Below, one piece after another: positions 23,401 through 37,543 of a stretch of DNA of 64,000 nt. Position 1 is the first letter of the stretch, and the number at the start of each line of letters is the position of its first letter. The notes beneath the pieces were generated by a model. It ran no database searches. It saw only the letters and a list, made by a program, of their open reading frames with translations, and was not told the DNA's origin. The translations under genes were made by a program, and so were the position numbers. The stretch lies in contig OZ038323.1 of the NCBI GenBank assembly GCA_964035795.1, positions 809,456 through 873,455 on the forward strand, read 5' to 3'. This DNA is from Pterobdella sp. o SKG-2022. Lineage: Eukaryota > Annelida > Clitellata > Hirudinida > Piscicolidae.

Positions 23401-26400
23401 ACTTCAAACATCAACACGCAACATCTTCAAACATCAACATGCAACATCTTCAAACATCAACACGCAACATCTTCAAACATCAACATGCAACACCTCCAAA
23501 CATCAACATGCAACATCTTCAAACATCAACATGCAACATCTTCAAACATCAACACGCAACATCTCCAAACATCAACATGCAACATCTTCAAACATCAACA
23601 TGCAACATCTTTGAACATACAACATGCAACATCTTCAAACATCAACACGCAACATCTTCAAACATCAACATGCAACACCTCCAAACATCAACATGCAACA
23701 TCTTCAAACATCAACACGCAACATCTTCGAACATACAACATGCAACATCTTCGAACATACAACATGCAACATCTTCAAACATCAACACGCAACATCTCCA
23801 AACATCAACATGCAACATCTTCAAACATCAACATGCAACATCTTCAAACATCAACACGCAACATCTTCAAACATCAACATGCAACATCTTCAAACATCAA
23901 CACGCAACATCTTCAAACATCAACATGCAACATCTTCGAACATACAACATGCAACATCTTCGAACATACAACATGCAACACCTCCAAACATCAACATGCA
24001 ACATCTTCAAACATCAACATGCAACATCTTCAAACATCAACAAGCAACATCTCCAAACATCAACATGCAACATCTTCAAACATACAACATGCAACATCTT
24101 CAAACATCAACATGCAACATCTTCAAACATCAACACGCAACATCTTCAAACATCAACATGCAACATCTTCAAACATCAAGACGCAACATCTTCAAACATC
24201 AACATGCAACATCTTCAAACATACAACATGCAACATCTTCAAACATCAACACGCAACATCTTCAAACATTAACATGCAACATCTTCAAACATACAACATG
24301 CAACATCTTCGAACATACAACATGCAACATCTTCAAACATCAACACGCAACATCTTCAAACATCAACATGCAACATCTTTGAACATACAACATGCAACAT
24401 CTTCAAACATCAACACGCAACATTTCCAAACATCAACATGCAACATCTTCAAACATCAACATGCAACATCTTTGAACATACAACATGCAACATCTTCAAA
24501 CATCAACACGCAACATCTTCAAACATCAACATGCAACATCTTCAAACATACAACATGCAACACCTCCAAACATCAACATGCAACATCTTCAAACATCAAC
24601 ATGCAACATCTTCAAACATCAAGACGCAACATCTTCAAACATCAACATGCAACATCTTCAAACATCAACACGCAACATTTCCAAACATCAACATGCAACA
24701 TCTTCAAACATCAACATGCAACATCTTTGAACATACAACATGCAACAACTTCAAACATCAACACGCAACATCTTCAAACATCAACATGCAACATCTTCAA
24801 ACATCAACACGCAACATCTTCAAATATCAACATGCAACACCTCCAAACATCAACATGCAACATCTTCAAACATCAACATGCAACATCTTCAAACATCAAC
24901 ACGCAACATCTCCAAACATCAACATGCAACATCTTCAAACATCAACATGCAACATCTTTGAACATACAACATGCAACATCTTCAAACATCAACACGCAAC
25001 ATCTTCAAACATCAACATGCAACATCTTCAAACATCAACATGCAACATCTTTGAACATACAACATGCAACATCTTCAAACATCAACACGCAACATCTTCA
25101 AACATCAACATGCAACATCTTCAAACATCAACACGCAACATCTTCAAACATCAACATGCAACACCTCCAAACATCAACATGCAACATCTTCAAACATCAA
25201 CACGCAACATCTTCAAACATCAACACGCAACATCTCCAAACATCAACATGCAACATCTTCAAACATCAACATGCAACATCTTTGAACATACAACATGCAA
25301 CATCTTCAAACATCAACACGCAACATCTTCAAACATCAACATGCAACATCTTTGAACATACAACATGCAACACCTCCAAACATCAACATGCAACATCTTC
25401 AAACATCAACACGCAACATCTTCAAACATCAACACGCAACATCTTCAAACATCAACATGCAACATCTTCAAACATCAACACGCAACATTTCCAAACATCA
25501 ACATGCAACATCTTCAAACATCAACATGCAACATCTTTGAACATACAACATGCAACAACTTCAAACATCAACACGCAACATCTTCAAACATCAACATGCA
25601 ACATCTTCAAACATCAACACGCAACATCTTCAAACATCAACATGCAACACCTCCAAACATCAACATGCAACATCTTCAAACATCAACATGCAACATCTTC
25701 AAACATCAACACGCAACATCTCCAAACATCAACATGCAACATCTTCAAACATCAACATGCAACATCTTTGAACATACAACATGCAACATCTTCAAACATC
25801 AACACGCAACATCTTCAAACATCAACATGCAACATCTTCAAACATCAACACGCAACATCTTCAAACATCAACATGCAACATCTTCGAACATACAACATGC
25901 AACATCTTCGAACATACAACATGCAACACCTCCAAACATCAACATGCAACATCTTCAAACATCAACATGCAACATCTTCAAACATCAACACGCAACATCT
26001 CCAAACATCAACATGCAACATCTTCAAACATCAACATGCAACATCTTTGAACATACAACATGCAACATCTTCAAACATCAACACGCTACATCTTCAAACA
26101 TCAACATGCAACATCTTCAAACATCAACACGCAACATCTTCAAACATCAACATGCAACATCTTCAAACATCAACACGCAACATCTCCAAACATCAACATG
26201 CAACATCTTCAAACATCAACATGCAACATCTTTGAACATACAACATGCAACATCTTCAAACATCAACACGCAACATCTTCAAACATCAACATGCAACATC
26301 TTCAAACATCAACACGCAACATTTCCAAACATCAACATGCAACATCTTCGAACATACAACATGCAACATCTTCGAACATACAACATGCAACACCTCCAAA

Positions 26401-29400
26401 CATCAACATGCAACATCTTCAAACATCAACATGCAACATCTTCAAACATCAACACGCAACATCTCCAAACATCAACATGCAACATCTTCAAACATCAACA
26501 TGCAACATCTTTGAACATACAACATGCAACATCTTCAAACATCAACACGCAACATCTTCAAACATCAACATGCAACACCTCCAAACATCAACATGCAACA
26601 TCTTCAAACATCAACACGCAACATCTTCGAACATACAACATGCAACATCTTCGAACATACAACATGCAACATCTTCAAACATCAACACGCAACATCTTCA
26701 AACATCAACATGCAACATCTTTGAACATACAACATGCAACATCTTCAAACATCAACACGCAACATCTTCAAACATCAACATGCAACATCTTCAAACATCA
26801 ACACGCAACATCTTCAAACATCAACATGCAACATCTTCGAACATACAACATGCAACATCTTCGAACATACAACATGCAACACCTCCAAACATCAACATGC
26901 AACATCTTCAAACATCAACATGCAACATCTTCAAACATCAACAAGCAACATCTCCAAACATCAACATGCAACATCTTCAAACATACAACATGCAACATCT
27001 TCAAACATCAACATGCAACATCTTCAAACATCAACACGCAACATCTTCAAACATCAACATGCAACATCTTCAAACATCAACACGCAACATCTTCAAACAT
27101 CAACATGCAACATCTTCAAACATACAACATGCAACATCTTCAAACATCAACACGCAACATCTTCAAACATTAACATGCAACATCTTCAAACATACAACAT
27201 GCAACATCTTCGAACATACAACATGCAACATCTTCAAACATCAACACGCAACATCTTCAAACATCAACATGCAACATCTTTGAACATACAACATGCAACA
27301 CCTCCAAACATCAACACGCAACATCTTCAAACATCAACATGCAACATCTTCAAACATCAACACGCAACATCTTCAAACATCAACATGCAACATCTTCGAA
27401 CATACAACATGCAACATCTTCGAACATACAACATGCAACACCTCCAAACATCAACATGCAACATCTTCAAACATCAACATGCAACATCTTCAAACATCAA
27501 CACGCAACATCTCCAAACATCAACATGCAACATCTTCAAACATCAACATGCAACATCTTTGAACATACAACATGCAACATCTTCAAACATCAACACGCTA
27601 CATCTTCAAACATCAACATGCAACATCTTCAAACATCAACACGCAACATCTTCAAACATCAACATGCAACATCTTCAAACATCAACACGCAACATCTCCA
27701 AACATCAACATGCAACATCTTCAAACATCAACATGCAACATCTTTGAACATACAACATGCAACATCTTCAAACATCAACACGCAACATCTTCAAACATCA
27801 ACATGCAACATCTTCAAACATCAACACGCAACATTTCCAAACATCAACATGCAACATCTTCAAACATCAACATGCAACATCTTTGAACATACAACATGCA
27901 ACATCTTCAAACATCAACACGCAACATCTTCAAACATCAACATGCAACACCTCCAAACATCAACATGCAACATCTTCAAACATCAACACGCAACATCTTC
28001 GAACATACAACATGCAACATCTTCGAACATACAACATGCAACATCTTCAAACATCAACACGCAACATCTTCAAACATCAACATGCAACATCTTTGAACAT
28101 ACAACATGCAACATCTTCAAACATCAACACGCAACATCTTCAAACATCAACATGCAACATCTTCAAACATCAACACGCAACATCTTCAAACATCAACATG
28201 CAACATCTTCGAACATACAACATGCAACATCTTCGAACATACAACATGCAACACCTCCAAACATCAACATGCAACATCTTCAAACATCAACATGCAACAT
28301 CTTCAAACATCAACAAGCAACATCTCCAAACATCAACATGCAACATCTTCAAACATACAACATGCAACATCTTCAAACATCAACATGCAACATCTTCAAA
28401 CATCAACATGCAACATCTTCAAACATACAACATGCAACATCTTCAAACATCAACACGCAACATCTTCAAACATTAACATGCAACATCTTCAAACATACAA
28501 CATGCAACATCTTCGAACATACAACATGCAACATCTTCAAACATCAACACGCAACATCTTCAAACATCAACATGCAACATCTTTGAACATACAACATGCA
28601 ACATCTTCAAACATCAACACGCAACATTTCCAAACATCAACATGCAACATCTTCAAACATCAACATGCAACATCTTTGAACATACAACATGCAACATCTT
28701 CAAACATCAACACGCAACATCTTCAAACATCAACATGCAACACCTCCAAACATCAACATGCAACATCTTCAAACATCAACACGCAACATCTTCAAACATC
28801 AACACGCAACATCTCCAAACATCAACATGCAACATCTTCAAACATCAACATGCAACATCTTTGAACATACAACATGCAACATCTTCAAACATCAACACGC
28901 AACATCTTCAAACATCAACATGCAACATCTTCAAACATACAACATGCAACACCTCCAAACATCAACATGCAACATCTTCAAACATCAACATGCAACATCT
29001 TCAAACATCAAGACGCAACATCTTCAAACATCAACATGCAACATCTTCAAACATCAACACGCAACATTTCCAAACATCAACATGCAACATCTTCAAACAT
29101 CAACATGCAACATCTTTGAACATACAACATGCAACAACTTCAAACATCAACACGCAACATCTTCAAACATCAACATGCAACATCTTCAAACATCAACACG
29201 CAACATCTTCAAATATCAACATGCAACACCTCCAAACATCAACATGCAACATCTTCAAACATCAACATGCAACATCTTCAAACATCAACACGCAACATCT
29301 CCAAACATCAACATGCAACATCTTCAAACATCAACATGCAACATCTTTGAACATACAACATGCAACATCTTCAAACATCAACACGCAACATCTTCAAACA

Positions 29401-32400
29401 TCAACACGCAACATCTTCAAACATCAACACGCAACATCTTCAAACATCAACATGCAACATCTTCAAACATCAACATGCAACATCTTCAAACATCAACACG
29501 CAACATCTCCAAACATCAACATGCAACATCTTCAAACATCAACATGCAACATCTTTGAACATACAACATGCAACATCTTCAAACATCAACACGCTACATC
29601 TTCAAACATCAACATGCAACATCTTCAAACATCAACACGCAACATCTTCAAACATCAACATGCAACATCTTCAAACATCAACACGCAACATCTCCAAACA
29701 TCAACATGCAACATCTTCAAACATCAACATGCAACATCTTTGAACATACAACATGCAACATCTTCAAACATCAACACGCAACATCTTCAAACATCAACAT
29801 GCAACATCTTCAAACATCAACACGCAACATTTCCAAACATCAACATGCAACATCTTCAAACATCAACATGCAACATCTTTGAACATACAACATGCAACAT
29901 CTTCAAACATCAACACGCAACATCTTCAAACATCAACATGCAACACCTCCAAACATCAACATGCAACATCTTCAAACATCAACACGCAACATCTTCGAAC
30001 ATACAACATGCAACATCTTTGAACATACAACATGCAACATCTTCAAACATCAACACGCAACATCTTCAAACATCAACATGCAACATCTTTGAACATACAA
30101 CATGCAACATCTTCAAACATCAACACGCAACATCTTCAAACATCAACATGCAACATCTTCAAACATCAACACGCAACATCTTCAAACATCAACATGCAAC
30201 ATCTTCGAACATACAACATGCAACATCTTCGAACATACAACATGCAACACCTCCAAACATCAACATGCAACATCTTCAAACATCAACATGCAACATCTTC
30301 AAACATCAACAAGCAACATCTCCAAACATCAACATGCAACATCTTCAAACATACAACATGCAACATCTTCAAACATCAACATGCAACATCTTCAAACATT
30401 AACACGCAACATCTTCAAACATCAACATGCAACATCTTCAAACATCAACACGCAACATCTTCAAACATCAACATGCAACATCTTCAAACATACAACATGC
30501 AACATCTTCAAACATCAACACGCAACATCTTCAAACATTAACATGCAACATCTTCAAACATACAACATGCAACATCTTCGAACATACAACATGCAACATC
30601 TTCAAACATCAACACGCAACATCTTCAAACATCAACATGCAACATCTTTGAACATACAACATGCAACATCTTCAAACATCAACACGCAACATTTCCAAAC
30701 ATCAACATGCAACATCTTCAAACATCAACATGCAACATCTTTGAACATACAACATGCAACATCTTCAAACATCAACACGCAACATCTTCAAACATCAACA
30801 TGCAACACCTCCAAACATCAACATGCAACATCTTCAAACATCAACACGCAACATCTTCAAACATCAACACGCAACATCTCCAAACATCAACATGCAACAT
30901 CTTCAAACATCAACATGCAACATCTTTGAACATACAACATGCAACATCTTCAAACATCAACACGCAACATCTTCAAACATCAACATGCAACATCTTCAAA
31001 CATACAACATGCAACACCTCCAAACATCAACATGCAACATCTTCAAACATCAACATGCAACATCTTCAAACATCAAGACGCAACATCTTCAAACATCAAC
31101 ATGCAACATCTTCAAACATCAACACGCAACATTTCCAAACATCAACATGCAACATCTTCAAACATCAACATGCAACATCTTTGAACATACAACATGCAAC
31201 AACTTCAAACATCAACACGCAACATCTTCAAACATCAACATGCAACATCTTCAAACATCAACACGCAACATCTTCAAATATCAACATGCAACACCTCCAA
31301 ACATCAACATGCAACATCTTCAAACATCAACATGCAACATCTTCAAACATCAACACGCAACATCTCCAAACATCAACATGCAACATCTTCAAACATCAAC
31401 ATGCAACATCTTTGAACATACAACATGCAACATCTTCAAACATCAACACGCAACATCTTCAAACATCAACATGCAACATCTTCAAACATCAACATGCAAC
31501 ATCTTTGAACATACAACATGCAACATCTTCAAACATCAACACGCAACATCTTCAAACATCAACATGCAACATCTTCAAACATCAACACGCAACATCTTCA
31601 AACATCAACATGCAACATCTTTGAACATACAACATGCAACATCTTCAAACATCAACACGCAACATCTTCAAACATCAACACGCAACATCTCCAAACATCA
31701 ACATGCAACATCTTCAAACATCAACATGCAACATCTTTGAACATACAACATGCAACATCTTCAAACATCAACACGCAACATCTTCAAACATCAACATGCA
31801 ACATCTTTGAACATACAACATGCAACACCTCCAAACATCAACATGCAACATCTTCAAACATCAACACGCAACATCTTCAAACATCAACACGCAACATCTT
31901 CAAACATCAACATGCAACATCTTCAAACATCAACACGCAACATTTCCAAACATCAACATGCAACATCTTCAAACATCAACATGCAACATCTTTGAACATA
32001 CAACATGCAACAACTTCAAACATCAACACGCAACATCTTCAAACATCAACATGCAACATCTTCAAACATCAACACGCAACATCTTCAAACATCAACATGC
32101 AACACCTCCAAACATCAACATGCAACATCTTCAAACATCAACATGCAACATCTTCAAACATCAACACGCAACATCTCCAAACATCAACATGCAACATCTT
32201 CAAACATCAACATGCAACATCTTTGAACATACAACATGCAACATCTTCAAACATCAACATGCAACATCTTCAAACATCAACATGCAACATCTTTGAACAT
32301 ACAACATGCAACATCTTCAAACATCAACACGCAACATCTTCAAACATCAACATGCAACATCTTCAAACATACAACATGCAACACCTCCAAACATCAACAT

Positions 32401-35400
32401 GCAACATCTTCAAACATCAACATGCAACATCTTCAAACATCAACACGCAACATCTTCAAACATCAACATGCAACATCTTCAAACATCAACACGCAACATT
32501 TCCAAACATCAACATGCAACATCTTCAAACATCAACATGCAACATCTTTGAACATACAACATGCAACAACTTCAAACATCAACACGCAACATCTTCAAAC
32601 ATCAACATGCAACATCTTCAAACATCAACACGCAACATCTTCAAATATCAACATGCAACACCTCCAAACATCAACATGCAACATCTTCAAACATCAACAT
32701 GCAACATCTTCAAACATCAACACGCAACATCTCCAAACATCAACATGCAACATCTTCAAACATCAACATGCAACATCTTTGAACATACAACATGCAACAT
32801 CTTCAAACATCAACACGCAACATCTTCAAACATCAACATGCAACATCTTCAAACATCAACATGCAACATCTTTGAACATACAACATGCAACATCTTCAAA
32901 CATCAACACGCAACATCTTCAAACATCAACATGCAACATCTTCAAACATCAACACGCAACATCTTCAAACATCAACATGCAACACCTCCAAACATCAACA
33001 TGCAACATCTTCAAACATCAACACGCAACATCTTCAAACATCAACACGCAACATCTCCAAACATCAACATGCAACATCTTCAAACATCAACATGCAACAT
33101 CTTTGAACATACAACATGCAACATCTTCAAACATCAACACGCAACATCTTCAAACATCAACATGCAACATCTTTGAACATACAACATGCAACACCTCCAA
33201 ACATCAACATGCAACATCTTCAAACATCAACACGCAACATCTTCAAACATCAACACGCAACATCTTCAAACATCAACATGCAACATCTTCAAACATCAAC
33301 ACGCAACATTTCCAAACATCAACATGCAACATCTTCAAACATCAACATGCAACATCTTTGAACATACAACATGCAACAACTTCAAACATCAACACGCAAC
33401 ATCTTCAAACATCAACATGCAACATCTTCAAACATCAACACGCAACATCTTCAAACATCAACATGCAACACCTCCAAACATCAACATGCAACATCTTCAA
33501 ACATCAACATGCAACATCTTCAAACATCAACACGCAACATCTCCAAACATCAACATGCAACATCTTCAAACATCAACATGCAACATCTTTGAACATACAA
33601 CATGCAACATCTTCAAACATCAACACGCAACATCTTCAAACATCAACATGCAACATCTTCAAACATACAACATGCAACACCTCCAAACATCAACATGCAA
33701 CATCTTCAAACATCAACATGCAACATCTTCAAACATCAACACGCAACATCTCCAAACATCAACATGCAACATCTTCAAACATCAACATGCAACATCTTTG
33801 AACATACAACATGCAACATCTTCAAACATCAACACGCTACATCTTCAAACATCAACATGCAACATCTTCAAACATCAACACGCAACATCTTCAAACATCA
33901 ACATGCAACATCTTCAAACATCAACACGCAACATCTCCAAACATCAACATGCAACATCTTCAAACATCAACATGCAACATCTTTGAACATACAACATGCA
34001 ACATCTTCAAACATCAACACGCAACATCTTCAAACATCAACATGCAACATCTTCAAACATACAACATGCAACACCTCCAAACATCAACATGCAACATCTT
34101 CAAACATCAACATGCAACATCTTCAAACATCAACACGCAACATCTTCAAACATCAACATGCAACATCTTCAAACATCAACACGCAACATCTCCAAACATC
34201 AACATGCAACATCTTCAAACATCAACATGCAACATCTTTGAACATACAACATGCAACACCTCCAAACATCAACATGCAACATCTTCAAACATCAACATGC
34301 AACATCTTCAAACATCAACACGCAACATCTCCAAACATCAACATGCAACATCTTCAAACATCAACATGCAACATCTTTGAACATACAACATGCAACATCT
34401 TCAAACATCAACACGCAACATCTTCAAACATCAACATGCAACATCTTCAAACATCAACATGCAACACCTCCAAACATCAACATGAAACATCTTCAAACAT
34501 CAACATGCAACATCTTCAAACATCAACACGCAACATCTTCAAACATCAACATGCAACATCTTCAAACATCAAAACGCAACATTTCCAAACATCAACATGC
34601 AACATCTTCAAACATCAACATGCAACATCTTTGAACATACAACATGCAACATCTTCAAACATCAACACGCAACATCTTCAAACATCAACATGCAACATCT
34701 TCAAACATCAACACGCAACATCTTCAAACATCAACATGCAACATCTTCAAACATCAACACGCAACATCTCCAAACATCAACATGCAACATCTTCAAACAT
34801 CAACACGCGACATCTCCAAACATCAACATGCAACATCTTCAAACATCAACATGCAACATCTTTGAACATACAACATGCAACATCTTCAAACATCAACACG
34901 CAACATCTTCAAACATCAACATGCAACAACTTCAAACATCAACACGCAACATCTTCAAACATCAACATGCAACATCTTCAAACATCAACACGCAACATCT
35001 TCAAACATCAACATGCAACACCTCCAAACATCAACATGCAACATCTTCAAACATCAACATGCAACATCTTCAAACATCAACACGCAACATCTTCAAACAT
35101 CAACATGCAACATCTTCGAGCATACAACATGCAACATCTTCGAACATACAACATGCAACACCTCCAAACATCAACATGCAACATCTTCAAACATCAACAT
35201 GCAACATCTTCAAACATCAACACGCAACATCTTCAAACATCAACATGCAACATCTTCAAACATCAACACTCAACATCTTTAAACATCAACATGCAACATC
35301 TTCGAACATACAACATGCAACATCTTCGAACATAAAACATGCAACACCTCCAAACATGCAACATCTTCAAACATCAACATGCAACATCTTCAAACATCAA

Positions 35401-35624
35401 CACGCAACATCTTCAAACATCAACATGCAACATCACATGACTATTGTGAAATAATTTTCTGGTTGCATGCAAGCCCTCCAAGTGACTAACCTCAAAAAAG
35501 GCCAAGGCAGTTGGAGGTCTAAGCCTATCCCTCTGCTCGCCTCCATCGCCACTACTGCGTACATGAACAAATCTTGCTTTCCAGCCATGTCTTGCCACAT
35601 CTCTTGGTACTCCTTCAAATCCAT
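17478..35624 (-). CDS. DHFR: Dihydrofolate reductase with a 14.3-kb intron 1 and a lineage-specific insertion
   Basis: Seven exons (complement 35491-35624, 21131-21174, 20789-20925, 20605-20757, 20421-20543, 17677-17786, 17478-17562) total 786 nt and 261 residues; every junction keeps phase. DHFR reduces dihydrofolate to tetrahydrofolate with NADPH. Landmarks: YAVVAMEASRGIG and LPWPF (nucleotide/substrate site and Met20-type loop, residues ~22-43), IVGRKTW (~126-132), VVVSRS, VLGGANIYK (~189-197), RRLYVTKVLQDF, and EERGVRYQYLEY near the C-terminus. Residues ~60-118, encoded by exons 3 and early 4, are an insertion that vertebrate DHFR (about 187 aa) lacks. The usual active-site Glu aligns with Asp47. 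The Arg that binds the folate glutamate is not evident. Intron 1 contains the minisatellite; intron 5 contains a LINE. The short exons 2 and 3 rest on phase and splice sites rather than homology. Confidence 0.88.
17787..17842 (+). repeat. GTGGT-rich simple repeat at the DHFR exon 6 acceptor
   Basis: Reads GGTGTGGTGTGGTGGTGTGG-like on the + strand. On the DHFR strand it is a CCACACCACACC tract directly before the acceptor, where a polypyrimidine tract would be expected. Confidence 0.75.
18260..19790 (+). mobile_element. Internally deleted, decayed non-LTR retrotransposon (LINE) in DHFR intron 5
   Basis: Frames broken by stops and shifts still show LINE landmarks in order. The endonuclease start resembles INISFLNIKSFNNKF and LDFLTFSETWHE (about 18510-18630). 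DFNIQFNNKTN (about 18935-18975) and a SNTIDFFIT/FSDHY segment (about 19040-19120) match the rest of an APE-type endonuclease. The C-terminal region of the reverse transcriptase ORF appears at about 19350-19600 as SHLDYCNFLYYKFSEPTFNS, then NSAPRVVSHTL. The reverse transcriptase core that should lie between is missing, so this copy is dead. Landmarks fit CR1/L2/Jockey-type elements. It lies opposite in orientation to DHFR. The strand is strongly CT-rich. Confidence 0.75.
20950..21050 (+). repeat. G-rich tandem repeat in DHFR intron 2
   Basis: Imperfect GGTGGGTGAAGG-type units followed by a run of eight or more G. Several GGG/GGGG runs within 80 bp could form a G-quadruplex on the + strand. On the DHFR strand it is a C/T-rich stretch between exons 2 and 3. 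Confidence 0.75.
21290..35434. repeat. Giant 23/24-bp minisatellite with higher-order structure, inside DHFR intron 1
   Basis: About 14.1 kb of uninterrupted tandem units, roughly 610 copies. The 23-bp form is close to CAACATCTTCAAACATCAA followed by CATG. A 24-bp form has GAACATACAACATG in place of AAACATCAACATG. Recurrent variants are CACGC for CATGC, CTCC or TTTG for CTTC, CACCTCC, and rare forms with AAGACGC, AAATATC, ACGCTACATC or CATTAACATG. Because 23 is not a multiple of 3, one array reads through all three + frames and gives long spurious ORFs (up to 1379 codons) rich in MQHLQTSTCNIFKHQHATSS. Only TTTGAAC and ATTAAC units introduce + strand stops. The DHFR-sense strand has frequent stops. 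Flanks are unique sequence on both sides. Confidence 0.98.
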
Positions 35625-37543
35625 TGTGTTGCAGCGCCAGCTTTTCAGAACTCAATGCAACTGAACGATGAAGTAAATATCAGACTGACAGAGTTTCAAT
35701 ATACCGCTTAGTTTTACTTAACAAAATTTGCTATAAAGTTGCTGTTTTAGCTCACATTGTCTGCTATATTAAACATTATCACTTGATAATGCATATTCTC
35801 AAGTACTTATGTTAGTTTTGAACAAATATTGTTTGTAGAATGTGGTTGATAATTTCTTACTTTTGAATGAAACTACTTTTTTTGATAAGTTGAACAATTA
35901 AACTTCGATCTTTGTACACACAGCACAATAAAAAAACACTTGAATTTCGTCTTGTGGCTTTCAATCGGTATGATTTTACAAAGCTTAAGCTCACATGACT
36001 AATTGTGCTTTTTCAACTTCCAGTCAAAGCAGGCTTGCATAAGTAACCAGATAATTTAAGCTACTTTCAAAAACTTGTATTATCATGGTAATATTAAGGT
36101 GTTTGGAAGAGGTTTTCTGGCGCGAATCGGTCTGATCAGCCACACAAGAACACACAGATAAGAGCTATTTTATCTTTGTTTCATCTTATTTATTTTTATT
36201 CATTTAATATTTTACTTTTATTTTGTTCTTCTATTATTATTATTACTATTATAGCTTACTTATTCCTTCTTATTTATTGATTTATTTTATGATAATATTT
36301 ATTTTCATTTCTTATTATGATAATTTTCTATACATCTTTATTTAGCAAAATATATATGTATATATAAATAAATAAATAATAATTTATTTTCTTTGTTGCC
36401 ATGGTCATATTCGAACACGATTGACGAACAACGTGTTTTATGTTAATTGGAAAGTCTTATATAATCAAAGAAGGAAGCTTGTCCGACTTTTTACACTAGT
36501 GAGAACCATCAAAAGCAATTAGCTGACGAAGTTGACAAAATAATTTTTTCTTCTCCGCTCATGAACCTGCGTTTTCATAGGCATAAGAAAGCTTTCTAGT
36601 CTGTAAAAAATTATCGCCTATTTCATAGAACCAACAAAAAGCTGGTTTCAAAGCTGCATGAAGCGGCATTTTGCTTCACATAGTTCAATTGATCTACCAA
36701 TTGAGCTAACTGCAGAAGCCAAATTCTACTGTGGTAGTTCTCACTTATCGTTGCGTGGCAGCTATGAATTTTATTTTTGATTGACGAAAGTTACTCATTA
36801 TGCATGTGATCATACCTTTTGATTCAATTGATCATATGAAGCATCAATGAAACTATGATAAAGTTTATTTGCACAAGATTGTACAGTAACTTCATGATTT
36901 GACGGCAACATAACAGTGAGAAATTTAAAACAAGTAACATTAAAAAAACGAAGTGCAAGGTGTGTGCAAGACACATAGCCAAACGTAACAACACACACAC
37001 GTGAGGAGTACCCGGTGATTTTGATGACGTGCAACAATAATAGTGAGGTTTGAGATTATGTAATACAAAATAAAAAGCGAGATTTGAACGTCAGATAACA
37101 ATAATTATTTGGCAATAAAGTAGCGCCCACAAGTGCCACACACGTCCCTCGGATGTTACAAGAGAATGATTAGGAATAATGGGAACAGTAAATTAAAAGT
37201 CGATGATACAAACATGTAATACTATGCATAAATGACCTTTGATTGGCTGTTGTAATATAATGGAGATGCATCAAAAAATGGTAATTTAAATGTCAACATA
37301 AAAAATATCATTGGTTTGATCAGCAAATGATGGAAACTATAGATATAAGCTGGAGCTCAAGCATTCATGTCCAACCCCACTAATTTGGGACAAGCATTAT
37401 AAACGAAAATCATCATCATCATTAATGTCAATTCAAAACACCTTATAATGTTTCAGAGCTTGCTCTATATAAAAATATTAGCAAATATGACTAAACAGTG
37501 CTATCTGCAAAACTTTAATCCAATGTCCCCAAACACCAGCTGG
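35625..37543. other. Intergenic between DHFR 5' end and Frizzled 3' end
   Basis: AT-rich spacer containing the DHFR promoter side and the Frizzled 3' UTR. It includes an ATATATAAATAAATAAAT microsatellite at about 36345-36385. On the - strand near 36680-36710 there is a tRNA box-A-like string, TTAGCTCAATTGGTAGA. At 37370-37420 a short repeat tail (CCAACCCCACTAATTTGGGA plus (ATC)n) looks like a SINE end. No gene is supported. Confidence 0.5.

Noticed and set aside
21290..35434. CRISPR array
   Set aside because: Units are head-to-tail with no unique spacers, no cas genes, and the genome is animal.
21117..35454. Dozens of long + strand ORFs (up to 1379 codons) as a repetitive protein gene family
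   Set aside because: They come from a 23/24-bp tandem array read in all frames, overlap each other, and lie inside DHFR intron 1 with no promoter, start context or domain.
36670..36720. Functional tRNA on the - strand
   Set aside because: Only box A is convincing; no box B at the proper distance and no cloverleaf.
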